A stretch of DNA of 64,000 bases from Chryseolinea soli (GCF_003589925.1 NZ_CP032382.1:4712001-4776000); one strand, 5' to 3'. Shown: positions 10,211 through 19,778, numbered from the stretch's first letter. The notes: generated from the letters alone by a model not told the origin. Numbers and translations are program-made.

Positions 10211-10741
10211 ATGGACGCAGAAAAAAATTATTTAGTAGGAGTATTTGACGACGAAGACGTGCTCCTGAGCGGGGTGACTTCCATTCGCGAAAGCGGTGTG
10301 AAGATCCACGAAGTATATTCGCCGTTCCCGGTGCACGGCCTGGATGAAGTGTTGGGTTACAAACGCAGCCGTTTGCCCATCGCGGCCTTCCTGTTTGGCC
10401 TCACCGGCACCAGCCTCGCCTTGACCATGCAGATCTGGATGCTCGGCTACGACTGGCCCATGATCATCGGTGGTAAGAACTTCGTGTCGCTGCCGCCTTT
10501 TATCCCCGTGACGTTCGAGCTCACCGTATTGTTGTCGGCCCTCGGCATGGTGGCCACCTTCATGATCGTGAGCGACCTGAAGCCCTACCGCTGGCCCCGC
10601 CAGTTCGACCTGCGCAGCACCGACGACAAACACGTGATGGCCATTGACCTGGCATTGAACCACGGCAAAAGCAAAAGCGAGATCACCAGCATCCTGAAAG
10701 CCGCTGGTGCCAGTGAAGTGAATGAAAAGAATTTTGAATAA
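10211..10741 (+). CDS. actD: Alternative complex III subunit D (DUF3341)
   Basis: 176 residues with two membrane helices (about 58-80 and 98-122) between an N-terminal globular segment and a short C-terminal tail. MDAEKNYLVGVFDDEDVLLSGV and SPFPVHGLDEVLGYKRSRLP are characteristic of the DUF3341/ActD family. In ACIII this subunit packs against ActC and ActF and helps to complete the membrane core; no cofactor is bound. The chosen actE start lies 16 bp beyond this stop. Confidence 0.9.
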   Translation: MDAEKNYLVGVFDDEDVLLSGVTSIRESGVKIHEVYSPFPVHGLDEVLGYKRSRLPIAAFLFGLTGTSLALTMQIWMLGYDWPMIIGGKNFVSLPPFIPVTFELTVLLSALGMVATFMIVSDLKPYRWPRQFDLRSTDDKHVMAIDLALNHGKSKSEITSILKAAGASEVNEKNFE

Positions 10742-10757
10742 TCCGAGAATATACTTT

Positions 10758-11426
10758 ATGCGCATTGTATCAACCTTGTTCGTAGCATTTTCTGCAGCCG
10801 TCGTGTTGACTTCCTGTGGCGCCGGTGGTGAAAACCAGGGAACAGAATATGCCCCCAACATGTATCACTCCGTGGCGTATGAGCCCTATTCTCAGATCAC
10901 CGACGAGGACGCCGGACGCTGGTTAACATCGATCGACTATCCCGATGGCCACGCCGAATTTTACAACTCCAACAAATTCAACCCGTACCGCATGAACATG
11001 CGCGAGGCGGCTCCCCACACCGTGGCCCGCAACAAGCATGGATGGTTGCCTTACCGTCTCGGTAAAGACAGCCTGGCCTTTGCTGCCGCCAACGTGAAGA
11101 GCCCGCTCGACTCCACGGCCGCCATCATTGCCGACGGAAAAGTATTGTACGAAACCTATTGCGACCACTGCCACGGCCCCAAAGGCAAAGGCGACGGCAA
11201 AGTAGCTGCCGGTGGCGTGAAGGTCGAAGTGAATGGTGAACAGAAAGAACGCTCCATCTACGCCGGTGTAGCCAACCTGACCAGCGACGCATTGAAAGGC
11301 GTGAGCGAAGGTCACATCTTCCACGTGATCACCATGGGCAAAGGCCTCATGTGGTCGCACGGCTCGCAGATCAGCCCCGAAGACCGCTGGAAGATCGCCA
11401 AGTATGTGAAGACCCTTCAAAAATAA
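10758..11426 (+). CDS. actE: Alternative complex III subunit E, monohaem cytochrome c lipoprotein
   Basis: 222 residues from ATG 10758. This start is preferred over 10722 because it places a clean lipoprotein signal at the N-terminus (VVLTSC, lipid-anchored Cys20) and avoids overlapping actD. One haem site, CDHCHG from C135, lies in a class I cytochrome c domain whose distal methionine is probably within the HVITMGKGLMWSHG region. ActE is an outward-facing electron-transfer subunit anchored by lipid to the periplasmic face of ACIII. actF follows after 44 bp. Confidence 0.88.
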   Translation: MRIVSTLFVAFSAAVVLTSCGAGGENQGTEYAPNMYHSVAYEPYSQITDEDAGRWLTSIDYPDGHAEFYNSNKFNPYRMNMREAAPHTVARNKHGWLPYRLGKDSLAFAAANVKSPLDSTAAIIADGKVLYETYCDHCHGPKGKGDGKVAAGGVKVEVNGEQKERSIYAGVANLTSDALKGVSEGHIFHVITMGKGLMWSHGSQISPEDRWKIAKYVKTLQK

Positions 11427-11470
11427 TTGAGGTACCAACGTAGAACTGAAAAACGGATAACGATAAAACA

Positions 11471-12862
11471 ATGGCTCATCAAGTAGAAGTTACGGAAGAA
11501 CATTATGTATTCAAGCCATCGCTCAAGACGAAGCTTTATGCCATCTTAGGCATTGGAGCACTCCTTTTAGTGCTTGGCCTCTTTTTGTCGAAAGACCCTG
11601 CAGAGGCTGAGGGAGCAGAGCATGGCGGTGGTCATGGTGGTCACAGTGCCAAAGTAGAAGCCACACACCTGGTGGCCAGCGCTGAAGAACATGCCGCAGC
11701 TTCCGAAGGTCATCACGAGGCCGGTGCCGAGCACCACGAAACCAAGTATTGGATCAAGCGCCTGTACACCACCCTGTGGATGAACAACGTGTATTTCGCC
11801 GGTCTGGGCATCATCGGTTTGTTTTTCGTAGCCGTCCAATATGCAGCACAAGCGGGATGGTCGGTAGGGGTGCAGCGCATCGCGCTCGCCATGGGCACTT
11901 GGATTCCGGTTGCCGGCTTGCTCATGCTGGCCCTCTGGTTCGTTACCAAGCACGACATTTTCCATTGGACACATGCCTATCTGTATCAAACAGGCGGTGC
12001 TGAATTTGACGCCATCATTAACAAAAAAGGTCCATTCTTTTTCTGGCCTTTGAAAGGCGGCAGTTTCCCGGTCTTTTTCATCTTCCGCATGGTGTTGTTC
12101 TTCGGCTTGTGGTACTGGTTCTTCTCTAAGATCCGCCAGAACATGATCTCCGAAGACCTGGAAGGCGGAACTTCCTGGTGGTATAAGAGCCGCGGTCTTT
12201 CCGCTTGGTTCCTTGTATTCTTCGGTGCCAGCTCCTCTATCGCAGCCTGGGATTGGGTCATGAGCATTGACACCCACTGGTTCAGCACGATGTTTGGCTG
12301 GTACGTATTCGCCAGCTGGTGGGTAACCGGTTTGGCCGTGATCACCCTCATCGCTGCACACTTGAAAAGCGCCGGCTATCTCAAGATCGTTAACGCAAAC
12401 CATCTCCACGACCTGGGCAAGTTTGTGTTCGCCTTCTCCATCTTCTGGACCTACATCTGGTTTTCGCAATTCCTGCTGATCTACTACGCACACATCCCCG
12501 AAGAAACTGTGTACTTCGTGGAGCGGATGCGCAACAGCCCGTACAGCTGGATCTTCTACTTCAATATTATTGTTAATTTCGTGTTGCCGTTCCTGTTGTT
12601 CATGACGCGCGATGCGAAGCGCCACTTGTCTACACTGAAGCTGGTTTGCCCCATCGTCATCGTGGGTCACTGGTTCGACTTCTTCAACATGGTAACGCCC
12701 GGCGTTATGAAACACTCTGGAGGAATTGGCTTTGTGGAGATCGGTATGTTCATGGTCTTCGCCGCAGTGTTCCTGCTGGTCGTGCTGAATAGTCTGACGA
12801 AATTGCCGCTCTGGGGCAAAAACGATCCGATGTTACAAGAGAGTCTTCATCACCACATTTAA
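11471..12862 (+). CDS. actF: Alternative complex III subunit F, second membrane core subunit
   Basis: 463 residues with about ten membrane segments. The first segment (KLYAILGIGALLLVLGLFL) is followed by an acidic, histidine- and glycine-rich loop at about residues 46-90 (for example HGGGHGGHSAK), then the remaining bundle with WVTGLAVITLIAAHLK and TYIWFSQFLLIYYAHIPEE, typical of ActF. It is related to ActC but is generally regarded as not using a quinol site in the same way; its roles are assembly and a possible proton path. coxB begins only 15 bp downstream, which makes ACIII and the oxidase one transcription unit and agrees with the known ACIII-aa3 supercomplexes of Bacteroidota. Confidence 0.9.
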   Translation: MAHQVEVTEEHYVFKPSLKTKLYAILGIGALLLVLGLFLSKDPAEAEGAEHGGGHGGHSAKVEATHLVASAEEHAAASEGHHEAGAEHHETKYWIKRLYTTLWMNNVYFAGLGIIGLFFVAVQYAAQAGWSVGVQRIALAMGTWIPVAGLLMLALWFVTKHDIFHWTHAYLYQTGGAEFDAIINKKGPFFFWPLKGGSFPVFFIFRMVLFFGLWYWFFSKIRQNMISEDLEGGTSWWYKSRGLSAWFLVFFGASSSIAAWDWVMSIDTHWFSTMFGWYVFASWWVTGLAVITLIAAHLKSAGYLKIVNANHLHDLGKFVFAFSIFWTYIWFSQFLLIYYAHIPEETVYFVERMRNSPYSWIFYFNIIVNFVLPFLLFMTRDAKRHLSTLKLVCPIVIVGHWFDFFNMVTPGVMKHSGGIGFVEIGMFMVFAAVFLLVVLNSLTKLPLWGKNDPMLQESLHHHI

Positions 12863-12877
12863 TGTATAGAAACTGAT

Positions 12878-13954
12878 ATGATGAGTTTGATTATTATTCT
12901 TGGCGTTGTTCTCATTCTGGGGATCCTCTATATGATCTTCCGGGTAGGCAACCTGGTAAGCATTGCAAAAGGAGGTGTGGTTGACGAAAAGTCAAGTACG
13001 GCGAACAAAGTAAATGCAGCCCTTTTTATCGTTTTCATGGTGGGAAGCCTCGGCTTGTTCTTCTGGTATTCCTTCAGCCATTTTCACGAATACACTTTGC
13101 CCGTCGCTTCCGTACACGGAAAACACACCGACAACTTGTTCTGGATCACCATGTGGGTGACGGTGATCGCTTTTGTGATCATCAGCATCGTGATGTTCGT
13201 GTTCATCTACCAATATCAATACAAAGAAGGCCGCAAAGCCAAATATTTCCCCGACAACCACTACCTGGAGTTGGCGTGGACCATCATTCCGGCGATCGTG
13301 TTGGCCGTGCTGATCTTCACCGGTCTGCGCGCCTGGAACGACATCACAAGCCCCGCTTCGAAAGATGCGGAAGTGATCGAGCTCGTGGCGCAGCAATTTG
13401 CATGGACCGCCCGCTATCCCGGCGTGAAAGACAAAGAACTTGGAAAAGTAAGCTATAAACTGATCGACAACTTCGGTAACGAATTTGGTCTCGACCTCTC
13501 CGACAAGCATTCCTTCGACGATTTCAAATCGCTGGAACTCCACTTCCCCGTAGATCAGGAGATCCTGTTGAAGATCCGTGCCAAGGATGTACTGCACAGC
13601 GTGTTCCTGCCCCACTTCCGGGTGAAAATGGACGCCGTGCCCGGCATGCCTACCCAATTCAAATTCAAAGCCACCAAGACCACACAGGAAATGCGTGACG
13701 AGCTTGGCAACCCGAACTTTAATTACGAACTGGCGTGCACCGAAATTTGCGGACGCGGTCATTTCTCGATGAAAATGCCTGTTGTCGTAGAGAGTCAAGA
13801 GGCGTATGAGGCCTGGAAGGCAAAGCAAGAAACGTGGTTGAAACAAAACCCTGGCTACCTCGAAAAGGTACCGGCAGCATTGAAGGAAGCGGCGATGATC
13901 CAGGCAGGCATGCAGAAAGATCCCGGCGCAACAGTAGCGGAAGTAAAACAATAG
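12878..13954 (+). CDS. coxB: Cytochrome c oxidase subunit II
   Basis: 358 residues. An N-terminal segment (residues 1-19) is followed by the two usual subunit II helices and a periplasmic cupredoxin domain. The binuclear CuA site is intact: C287, E289, C291, H295 and M298 in the CTEICGRGHFSM motif, with the upstream ligand histidine in VLHSVFLPHF. There is no fused cytochrome c domain, so electrons must arrive from ActA or ActE haems or from a free carrier. The product is longer than many subunit II proteins because of an extra N-terminal helix and a charged C-terminal tail. Between actF (15 bp) and coxA (20 bp). Confidence 0.92.
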   Translation: MMSLIIILGVVLILGILYMIFRVGNLVSIAKGGVVDEKSSTANKVNAALFIVFMVGSLGLFFWYSFSHFHEYTLPVASVHGKHTDNLFWITMWVTVIAFVIISIVMFVFIYQYQYKEGRKAKYFPDNHYLELAWTIIPAIVLAVLIFTGLRAWNDITSPASKDAEVIELVAQQFAWTARYPGVKDKELGKVSYKLIDNFGNEFGLDLSDKHSFDDFKSLELHFPVDQEILLKIRAKDVLHSVFLPHFRVKMDAVPGMPTQFKFKATKTTQEMRDELGNPNFNYELACTEICGRGHFSMKMPVVVESQEAYEAWKAKQETWLKQNPGYLEKVPAALKEAAMIQAGMQKDPGATVAEVKQ

Positions 13955-13974
13955 GTTAAAAGATTTATCAAGAC

Positions 13975-15861
13975 ATGGCAACGACCGATATTCACCTCCA
14001 CCAAGATGTTCACCATCACGATGATCATGAGGATCATGAGCACCATGAAGGTAATTTCTGGACCACATATATTTTTAGCCAAGACCATAAAGTAATTGCC
14101 AAGCAATTCCTGATCACGGGTATTTTCTGGGCCTTGCTGGGCGGTACACTCTCCGTGATCTTCCGTCTGCAACTCGGTTTCCCCGAAACAAACCTGGATT
14201 GGCTCAAGCCTGTTTTGGGCGGCTGGATTACTCCCGAAGGAAAACTGGACCCTGAATTCTACCTGGCGCTGGTGACGATGCACGGAACCATCATGGTGTT
14301 CTTCGTGCTCACAGCCGGTCTGAGCGGTACATTCTCGAACTTCCTCATTCCCCTGCAGATCGGTGCCCGCGATATGGCCTCCGGTTTCATGAACATGCTT
14401 TCCTACTGGTTCTTCTTCCTGTCGAGCGTGATCATGTTCATTTCGCTCTTCCTGGAAACGGGACCTGCCGCCGGCGGTTGGACCATCTATCCTCCGTTGA
14501 GCGCATTGCCCCAAGCCATTAAAGGCTCGGGTCTGGGGATGACCATGTGGCTGGTAGCGATGGTGTTCTTCATTGTGAGCTCGCTCCTGGGAAGTATCAA
14601 CTACATTACGACGGTTATCAACATGCGCACAAAAGGTATGTCCTTCACGCGCATGCCACTCACGATTTGGGCGTTCTTCTTTACGGCCATCATCGGTATC
14701 CTTTCATTCCCTGTATTGTTTGCCGCTGCCTTGTTGCTGGTTTTCGACCGCAGCTTTGGCACGAGCTTCTACCTGTCGGATATTTATATCGGCGGCGAAG
14801 CGTTGGCACACGAGGGCGGTAGCCCCATCCTGTTCCAGCACTTGTTCTGGTTCCTGGGTCACCCCGAAGTATACATCGTATTGTTGCCGGCGCTCGGTCT
14901 TTCTTCAGAGATCATCGCCACCAACTCGCGCAAGCCTATCTTCGGCTACAAAGCCATGATCGGTTCCATGCTCTTCATCGCCATCCTGTCGTTCATCGTG
15001 TGGGCTCACCACATGTTTGTAACGGGTATGAACCCTTTCCTCGGTTCCATCTTCATGTTGCTCACGCTGATCATTGCCGTGCCTTCTGCGGTGAAGATCT
15101 TCAACTATGTGACCACGCTGTGGAAAGGTAATATCCACTTCACGCCAGGCATGCTGTTCTCTATCGGTTTGGTGTCGTTCTTCCTCACGGGCGGTATCAC
15201 CGGTATTTTCCTTGGCAACTCGGCCATCGACATTCAATTGCACGATACGTACTTCGTCGTAGCCCACTTCCACTTGGTAATGGGTAGCGCGTCGTTCTTC
15301 GGGATGATGGCGGGTGTGTACCACTGGTTCCCGAAATTCTTTGGCAGAATGGTGAACCCTACGCTGGGCTACATCCACTTCTGGCTGACCTTCGTGGGTG
15401 TGTACATGGTGTTCTTCCCCATGCACTACATCGGTATCGCCGGTTTCCCCCGTCGTTACTATTCCTGGACAAACTTTGAAACGTTCAGCGGCTTTGCCGA
15501 CCTGAACATGCTGGTGAGCGTGGCCGCGATCATTACGCTGGGCGCCCAGTTCATCTTCTTGTTCAACTTCTTCTATAGCATATTCCGCGGCAGACTGGCC
15601 CCCGCCAACCCTTGGGATTCCACGACGCTGGAATGGACCACACCGCGCAATCCCGGTCACGGCAACTGGGTGGGAGAGATCCCGTCCGTATACCGCTGGC
15701 CCTACGACTATAGCAAGCCGGGTGCGAAGGAAGACTACATCCCTCAAAATATCCCGTACTCCGAAACACCGGAATCCAACTTGCCGCACGAAAATGATCT
15801 CATCAAACTGGAGACTTTGAACGGCGACGGATCTATTGTGGTGGAAGGAAGCAAGCACTAA
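13975..15861 (+). CDS. coxA: Cytochrome c oxidase subunit I, aa3 type
   Basis: 628 residues with 12 or more membrane segments. Metal ligands can be placed: H103 and H433 for the low-spin haem, H431 for the high-spin haem, and H296, H345 and H346 for CuB. HPEVY at 296-300 contains the glutamate of A1-type oxidases and the tyrosine that cross-links to the CuB histidine, so both proton-pump features are present. The first 26 residues are very rich in histidine and acidic residues (HHHDDHEDHEHHEG), which may bind metal on the cytosolic side. Last gene before a strong terminator at 15884-15932. Confidence 0.95.
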   Translation: MATTDIHLHQDVHHHDDHEDHEHHEGNFWTTYIFSQDHKVIAKQFLITGIFWALLGGTLSVIFRLQLGFPETNLDWLKPVLGGWITPEGKLDPEFYLALVTMHGTIMVFFVLTAGLSGTFSNFLIPLQIGARDMASGFMNMLSYWFFFLSSVIMFISLFLETGPAAGGWTIYPPLSALPQAIKGSGLGMTMWLVAMVFFIVSSLLGSINYITTVINMRTKGMSFTRMPLTIWAFFFTAIIGILSFPVLFAAALLLVFDRSFGTSFYLSDIYIGGEALAHEGGSPILFQHLFWFLGHPEVYIVLLPALGLSSEIIATNSRKPIFGYKAMIGSMLFIAILSFIVWAHHMFVTGMNPFLGSIFMLLTLIIAVPSAVKIFNYVTTLWKGNIHFTPGMLFSIGLVSFFLTGGITGIFLGNSAIDIQLHDTYFVVAHFHLVMGSASFFGMMAGVYHWFPKFFGRMVNPTLGYIHFWLTFVGVYMVFFPMHYIGIAGFPRRYYSWTNFETFSGFADLNMLVSVAAIITLGAQFIFLFNFFYSIFRGRLAPANPWDSTTLEWTTPRNPGHGNWVGEIPSVYRWPYDYSKPGAKEDYIPQNIPYSETPESNLPHENDLIKLETLNGDGSIVVEGSKH

Positions 15862-15883
15862 TTGACGACACACGATCTTCGGT

Positions 15884-15932
15884 TCAAGGTTCAAAGTGAC
15901 GGACTTCTCCCCACTTTGAACCTTGATTTTTT
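15884..15932 (+). terminator. Strong intrinsic terminator after coxA
   Basis: A perfect 15 bp stem (15884-15898 with 15912-15926) with a 13-base loop is followed by six T. It ends the act-coxBA transcript and separates it from ctaA at 15975. Confidence 0.88.
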
Positions 15933-15974
15933 AGAGCATATCCGCTCGCATTTTATGGCACAGGGGAAATTATT

Positions 15975-16982
15975 ATGAGATCATTTCGCAGGCTCACCCT
16001 CTCAACGCTTATTGCCGTGTACGTGCTCATCCTCGTAGGAGGCATTGTGCGCAGCACCGGCTCTGGCATGGGTTGTCCTGACTGGCCGAAATGCTTTGGC
16101 AACTGGGTGCCCCCCACCTCGGTTTCCCAATTGCCCCCGGACTACAAAGAAATCTACGCCGCCCACCGCGACAAAAAGAATAAGCGCTTTGCGAAGTATT
16201 TATCGGCCGTAGGCATGGACGCCACGGCAGCGGGTATCCTCAACGATCCCGGGGTGCTGCACGAAAATGATTTCAATCCCGTAAAGACCTGGATCGAATA
16301 TGTGAACCGTATCGTGGGGGTTATCATCGGCTTTCTCATCTTCGCGGTTTTCGTGGTTTCGCTGGGCTATTGGAAAAGCGAACGCAGGTTCACCGTGGTG
16401 GCGTTTCTAACGTTTGTGCTGGTCGGTTTCCAAGGGTGGCTGGGATCGTTCGTTGTGTCCAGCAACCTCACGCCGTGGACCATTACAGTACACATGTTCC
16501 TGGCCCTGCTCATCGTAGCTTTGTTGGTATACCTCGTAGACCAGAGCAGCTACCGCCCCGAGATCAATTCGTCCATAGGCTTCTGGTGGCTGGTGGCCTC
16601 GATGGCCGTGTTGCTGGTGCAGATCCTATTGGGCACACAGGTGCGGGAAGCGATCGATCGCGTGTCGCAAGTAGTGGTGCGCGAGGCATGGATCGCCAAC
16701 CTGGGAGGAGAGTTCATTATTCACCGTTCCTTCTCGTGGATTGTGCTGATCATGCATGTGGGATTAATCCTGAGATTGCGTAAAACTGAGGGGGCAAAAA
16801 CTTTTACCCTTGCCCTAATCCTGCTAATTTTGGGGACCATTTTAACGGGTTTGAGCATGGCCTATTTCGCTGTGCCGCCGTTCCTCCAGCCGGTGCACCT
16901 GCTGTTTGCGACAGTCACTTTCGGAACACAGTTTTTGTTCTTGCTGAAAATGAATAGAAAAGAAGAGCCTGCATTGGCATAG
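15975..16982 (+). CDS. ctaA: Haem A synthase (CtaA/COX15)
   Basis: 335 residues with about eight membrane helices in two four-helix bundles. It converts haem O to haem A by oxidising the C8 methyl group. Landmarks are GGIVRSTGSGMGCPDWPKC near the N-terminus, containing one cysteine pair member of the periplasmic loop, WIEYVNRIVGVIIG with the conserved Glu and Arg, HMFLALLIVALL, and IHRSFSWIVLIMHV in the second half carrying the cofactor histidines. The loop insert YAAHRDKKNKRFAKY is charged. It begins 43 bp after the upstream terminator and is followed by ctaB after 3 bp. Confidence 0.92.
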   Translation: MRSFRRLTLSTLIAVYVLILVGGIVRSTGSGMGCPDWPKCFGNWVPPTSVSQLPPDYKEIYAAHRDKKNKRFAKYLSAVGMDATAAGILNDPGVLHENDFNPVKTWIEYVNRIVGVIIGFLIFAVFVVSLGYWKSERRFTVVAFLTFVLVGFQGWLGSFVVSSNLTPWTITVHMFLALLIVALLVYLVDQSSYRPEINSSIGFWWLVASMAVLLVQILLGTQVREAIDRVSQVVVREAWIANLGGEFIIHRSFSWIVLIMHVGLILRLRKTEGAKTFTLALILLILGTILTGLSMAYFAVPPFLQPVHLLFATVTFGTQFLFLLKMNRKEEPALA

Positions 16983-16985
16983 CCT

Positions 16986-17882
16986 ATGATAGTCGGACAA
17001 ATCGATCAGCTAACCGGAATCAACTTCGTGCTCGCGAAAGCGAAAGCGTACTGGGAATTGTTGAAATTCCGGCTCTCGTTCCTCGTGGCATTCTCCTGCG
17101 CGTTTGGATTCGTGCTGGCCTCACGTGAGATCAACTGGCTCACCTTCTGCATGCTGTTCCTCGGCGGATTCCTGCTGTCGGGTGCCTCGGGCATCATCAA
17201 CCAAATTATTGAGAAAGACCTGGACGTGTTGATGGGCCGGACCATGAACCGCCCGTTGCCAACGCACCGCGTATCGGTAAACGAAGCCATCCTGGTGGCG
17301 GCTATCTGTACCGTGGCGAGCGTAAATATCCTCTGGAAATTCACCAACCCGCTGACCACCGGTTTGTCGGTGTTGTCGATGATCCTCTACGGTTTTGTCT
17401 ACACACCCTTGAAAAGGGTAGGCCCCGTAGCCGTTTTTGTGGGCGCCATTCCCGGAGCCCTGCCGCCACTGTTAGGCTGGACGGCCGCCACGGGAATCAT
17501 CTCGCATGAAGCACTGATCATTTTCGGCATCCAATTCATCTGGCAGTTCCCCCACTTCTGGGCCATTGCCTGGGTGGCCGACGAGGACTATAAAAAGGCG
17601 GGCTTCAAACTGCTGCCCTCTGGCGGACAAAAGGATTTGAACACCGCGGTGCAGATCATGATCTACACCATGTTCCTCATCCCGATGGGATTGTTGCCGG
17701 CCACCTTTGGCATCACGGGCATCAACTCTGCGATCGTGGCAACGCTTTGTGGAGTGGCATTTTTTGCATTGACATTTTCATTGATGAAATCGGGCGACCG
17801 GAAGTCGGCGCTGAAGATCATGTTTGCATCGTTCTTGTATTTGCCCATTGTGCAGATCGCGTATGTGTTGGACAAGATTTGA
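16986..17882 (+). CDS. ctaB: Protohaem IX farnesyltransferase (haem O synthase)
   Basis: 298 residues, a UbiA-superfamily prenyltransferase with about nine helices. The prenyl-diphosphate/Mg site is visible as NQIIEKDLDVLMGRTMNRP (about residues 73-91), and the second aspartate region as DEDYKKAGFKLLP (about 198-210). It adds farnesyl to haem B to give haem O, the substrate of CtaA. Only 3 bp separate it from ctaA, so the two are co-transcribed. The following 82 bp carry the fourth copy of the palindromic repeat. Confidence 0.93.
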   Translation: MIVGQIDQLTGINFVLAKAKAYWELLKFRLSFLVAFSCAFGFVLASREINWLTFCMLFLGGFLLSGASGIINQIIEKDLDVLMGRTMNRPLPTHRVSVNEAILVAAICTVASVNILWKFTNPLTTGLSVLSMILYGFVYTPLKRVGPVAVFVGAIPGALPPLLGWTAATGIISHEALIIFGIQFIWQFPHFWAIAWVADEDYKKAGFKLLPSGGQKDLNTAVQIMIYTMFLIPMGLLPATFGITGINSAIVATLCGVAFFALTFSLMKSGDRKSALKIMFASFLYLPIVQIAYVLDKI

Positions 17883-17921
17883 TGTAGTGAAGGAAGAATT
17901 AATAAAGTGACAGGAAGGAAG

Positions 17922-17946
17922 CTTGTTGGTGAAGAACACCAACAAG
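17922..17946. repeat. Palindromic repeat, copy 4
   Basis: CTTGTTGGTG, loop aagaa, CACCAACAAG: a perfect 10 bp stem. It is identical in its arms to copy 1 and sits between ctaB and the first subunit III gene. No T-run follows, so it is not a standard terminator. Confidence 0.85.
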
Positions 17947-17964
17947 GGCGAGGGTTGATAAAGA

Positions 17965-18555
17965 ATGAAGCGTATGGCATTGGATATAAAGATCGTTGAA
18001 GAAGCACAGAAGCCCTTGGGGATGAACCCCAAGAAATTTGGGCTGTGGCTGTTCATGGGAAGCGTGATCATGGTTTTCGCAGCCTGGACCAGCGCCTACC
18101 TGGTGCGTCGTGCCGACGGTAACTGGAGAGTGTTTGAATTGCCGAGCTTGTTTTGGATCACCTCGGTCATTATCCTGGTCAGCAGCGGCACCATGCATTG
18201 GGCCTATTTGTCGGCGAAAAGGGACAACCTGGAGCAGACCAAGCTGGCCATCAGCATCACCAGCCTGCTGGGGGTGGCGTTTTTGATTGGGCAGTTCCTG
18301 GCCTGGGGGCAGATGGTAGAGCATAACGTGCATTTTGTGGGGAATCCGTCCGGGTCTTTCGTGTATGTGATCTCCTGGATGCACGGGTTGCACATCGTGA
18401 GCGGGGTAGTATTTCTGCTCATCGTGCTCGTGGCCACTTTCCAGTATAAAGTGCACTCAAAAAGGATGTCGCAGATGGAAATGTGTGCCACATACTGGCA
18501 TTTTTTGGATGCCCTTTGGCTATATTTGTTTGTTTTTCTATTATTGAACCGCTAA
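17965..18555 (+). CDS. Haem-copper oxidase subunit III, short paralogue
   Basis: 196 residues, five helices, COX3 family: KPLGMNPKKFGLWLFMGSVIMVFAAWTSAY at the start, a WGQMV segment in the middle and SWMHGLHIVSGVVFLL with ATYWHFLDALWLYLFVFL at the end, which are the standard subunit III helices VI and VII. The start could equally be the ATG at 17974 (MALDIKIV). Bacteroidota commonly carry two subunit III genes in tandem; this is the shorter one. Its specific role compared with the longer copy at 18644 is not known. Inner membrane, part of the aa3 complex. Confidence 0.85.
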   Translation: MKRMALDIKIVEEAQKPLGMNPKKFGLWLFMGSVIMVFAAWTSAYLVRRADGNWRVFELPSLFWITSVIILVSSGTMHWAYLSAKRDNLEQTKLAISITSLLGVAFLIGQFLAWGQMVEHNVHFVGNPSGSFVYVISWMHGLHIVSGVVFLLIVLVATFQYKVHSKRMSQMEMCATYWHFLDALWLYLFVFLLLNR

Positions 18556-18643
18556 TAAAAAGGCTGTTTTTTGACGATATTCGCACACTCACCCACACCC
18601 TCATTTAAACGCGTAACCTATATAACGTATACCAATTAATACT

Positions 18644-19387
18644 ATGGCAAGTACAGCAGCAGCAGCTCACGGCGAGAGCACATGGGACGGTGGATCCTCA
18701 CCGATGGGAGCCAGCTATGGCAAACTCATGATGTGGTTCTTTTTAATGTCCGATGCTTTTACTTTCTCCGCATTGCTCATCACCTATGGCCTGGTGCGTT
18801 CTTCGCATCATGCATATACAAAAGCCGTAGATGCATTCACGTTCTCGCAAAGCTACTGGCCCATTCCTGAAAAGGTGTTCGAATCCGTTCCGTTCCTGGA
18901 AGGAGTGTCGCTTCCCCTGGTTTTCGTGGGTATCATGACTTTCATTCTCATCATGAGTTCCGTAACGATGGTACTTGCTGTTGAAGCCGGTCACCGTATG
19001 GACCGCAAGGCCGTTGAGAAATGGATGCTTTGGACCCTGCTGGGCGGTATCGCTTTCTTGAGCTGCCAGGCTTGGGAATGGACTCACTTTATCCATGGAG
19101 CACACCACGGTTCAGCAGTGGCAGAAGGAACAACTTTCTTCGGCGCTAACCTGGCCCATAACCAATACGGTCCCCCGGATTTTGCAGCCTTCTTCTTTTT
19201 CATCACAGGCTTCCATGGCTTCCACGTATTCAGCGGGGTGTGTCTGAATTTCCTCATCTATTTCAATACGGTCACCGGTCTCTACGAAAGAAGAGGTCAC
19301 TATGAAATGGTGGAGAAGGTAGGCTTGTACTGGCACTTTGTGGACCTTGTATGGGTGTTCGTGTTCACGTTCTTCTACCTGGTTTAA
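18644..19387 (+). CDS. coxC: Cytochrome c oxidase subunit III
   Basis: 247 residues. The typical family features are present: KLMMWFFLMSDAFTFSALLITY, the acidic and histidine-bearing helix CQAWEWTHFI, FFFITGFHGFHVFSGVC and GLYWHFVDLVWVFVFTFFYL at the C-terminus. Subunit III stabilises subunit I and supports proton uptake. Compared with the paralogue at 17965 it has an extra hydrophilic insert of about 25 residues near residue 150 and a longer N-terminus. It is followed by subunit IV after 42 bp. Confidence 0.92.
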   Translation: MASTAAAAHGESTWDGGSSPMGASYGKLMMWFFLMSDAFTFSALLITYGLVRSSHHAYTKAVDAFTFSQSYWPIPEKVFESVPFLEGVSLPLVFVGIMTFILIMSSVTMVLAVEAGHRMDRKAVEKWMLWTLLGGIAFLSCQAWEWTHFIHGAHHGSAVAEGTTFFGANLAHNQYGPPDFAAFFFFITGFHGFHVFSGVCLNFLIYFNTVTGLYERRGHYEMVEKVGLYWHFVDLVWVFVFTFFYLV

Positions 19388-19429
19388 TCATTCTCAATCA
19401 ATCGAATCATCTTATAAAGAAATTTAGAT

Positions 19430-19756
19430 ATGGCACACGCTGAAAACGAATCGCACGTAACCGTTCTTCCTCCCGATAAAGCGAAAATCAAAAAACTGTG
19501 GACAGTGGCCGCGTATTTGGGGGCAATCACTGCTGTAGAGTTCCTTGTCGCCTTCACCATGAACCACGGTCCTTTGAAGACGGCGATCTTCATCGGCATG
19601 ACCATCATAAAAGCCGGCTACATTGTAGGCGAGTTCATGCACTTGCGCTATGAAGTGAAAGTGTTGTTCTGGTCCATCCTCATCCCCTTGATCTTCATCG
19701 TGTGGATGCTGGTAGCCTTTATTTACGAAGGCATCGCCATTTCACTCGTTCGCTAA
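19430..19756 (+). CDS. coxD: Cytochrome c oxidase subunit IV, prokaryotic type
   Basis: 108 residues with three membrane helices after a 20-residue polar N-terminus: WTVAAYLGAITAVEFLVAFTM, KTAIFIGMTIIKAGYIVGEFMHL and LFWSILIPLIFIVWMLVAFIY. The AYIVGEFMHLRYE-like helix is the recognisable feature of the small bacterial subunit IV (COX4_pro). It has no cofactor. It closes the second oxidase transcript and is followed immediately by a terminator. Confidence 0.82.
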   Translation: MAHAENESHVTVLPPDKAKIKKLWTVAAYLGAITAVEFLVAFTMNHGPLKTAIFIGMTIIKAGYIVGEFMHLRYEVKVLFWSILIPLIFIVWMLVAFIYEGIAISLVR

Positions 19757-19778
19757 GAAATTATCCATAACTCATTTC

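Noticed and set aside
11567..15894. Long minus-strand open frames opposite actF, coxB and coxA
   Set aside because: These are antisense shadows of well-supported oxidase genes, without start context, promoter or recognisable domain.
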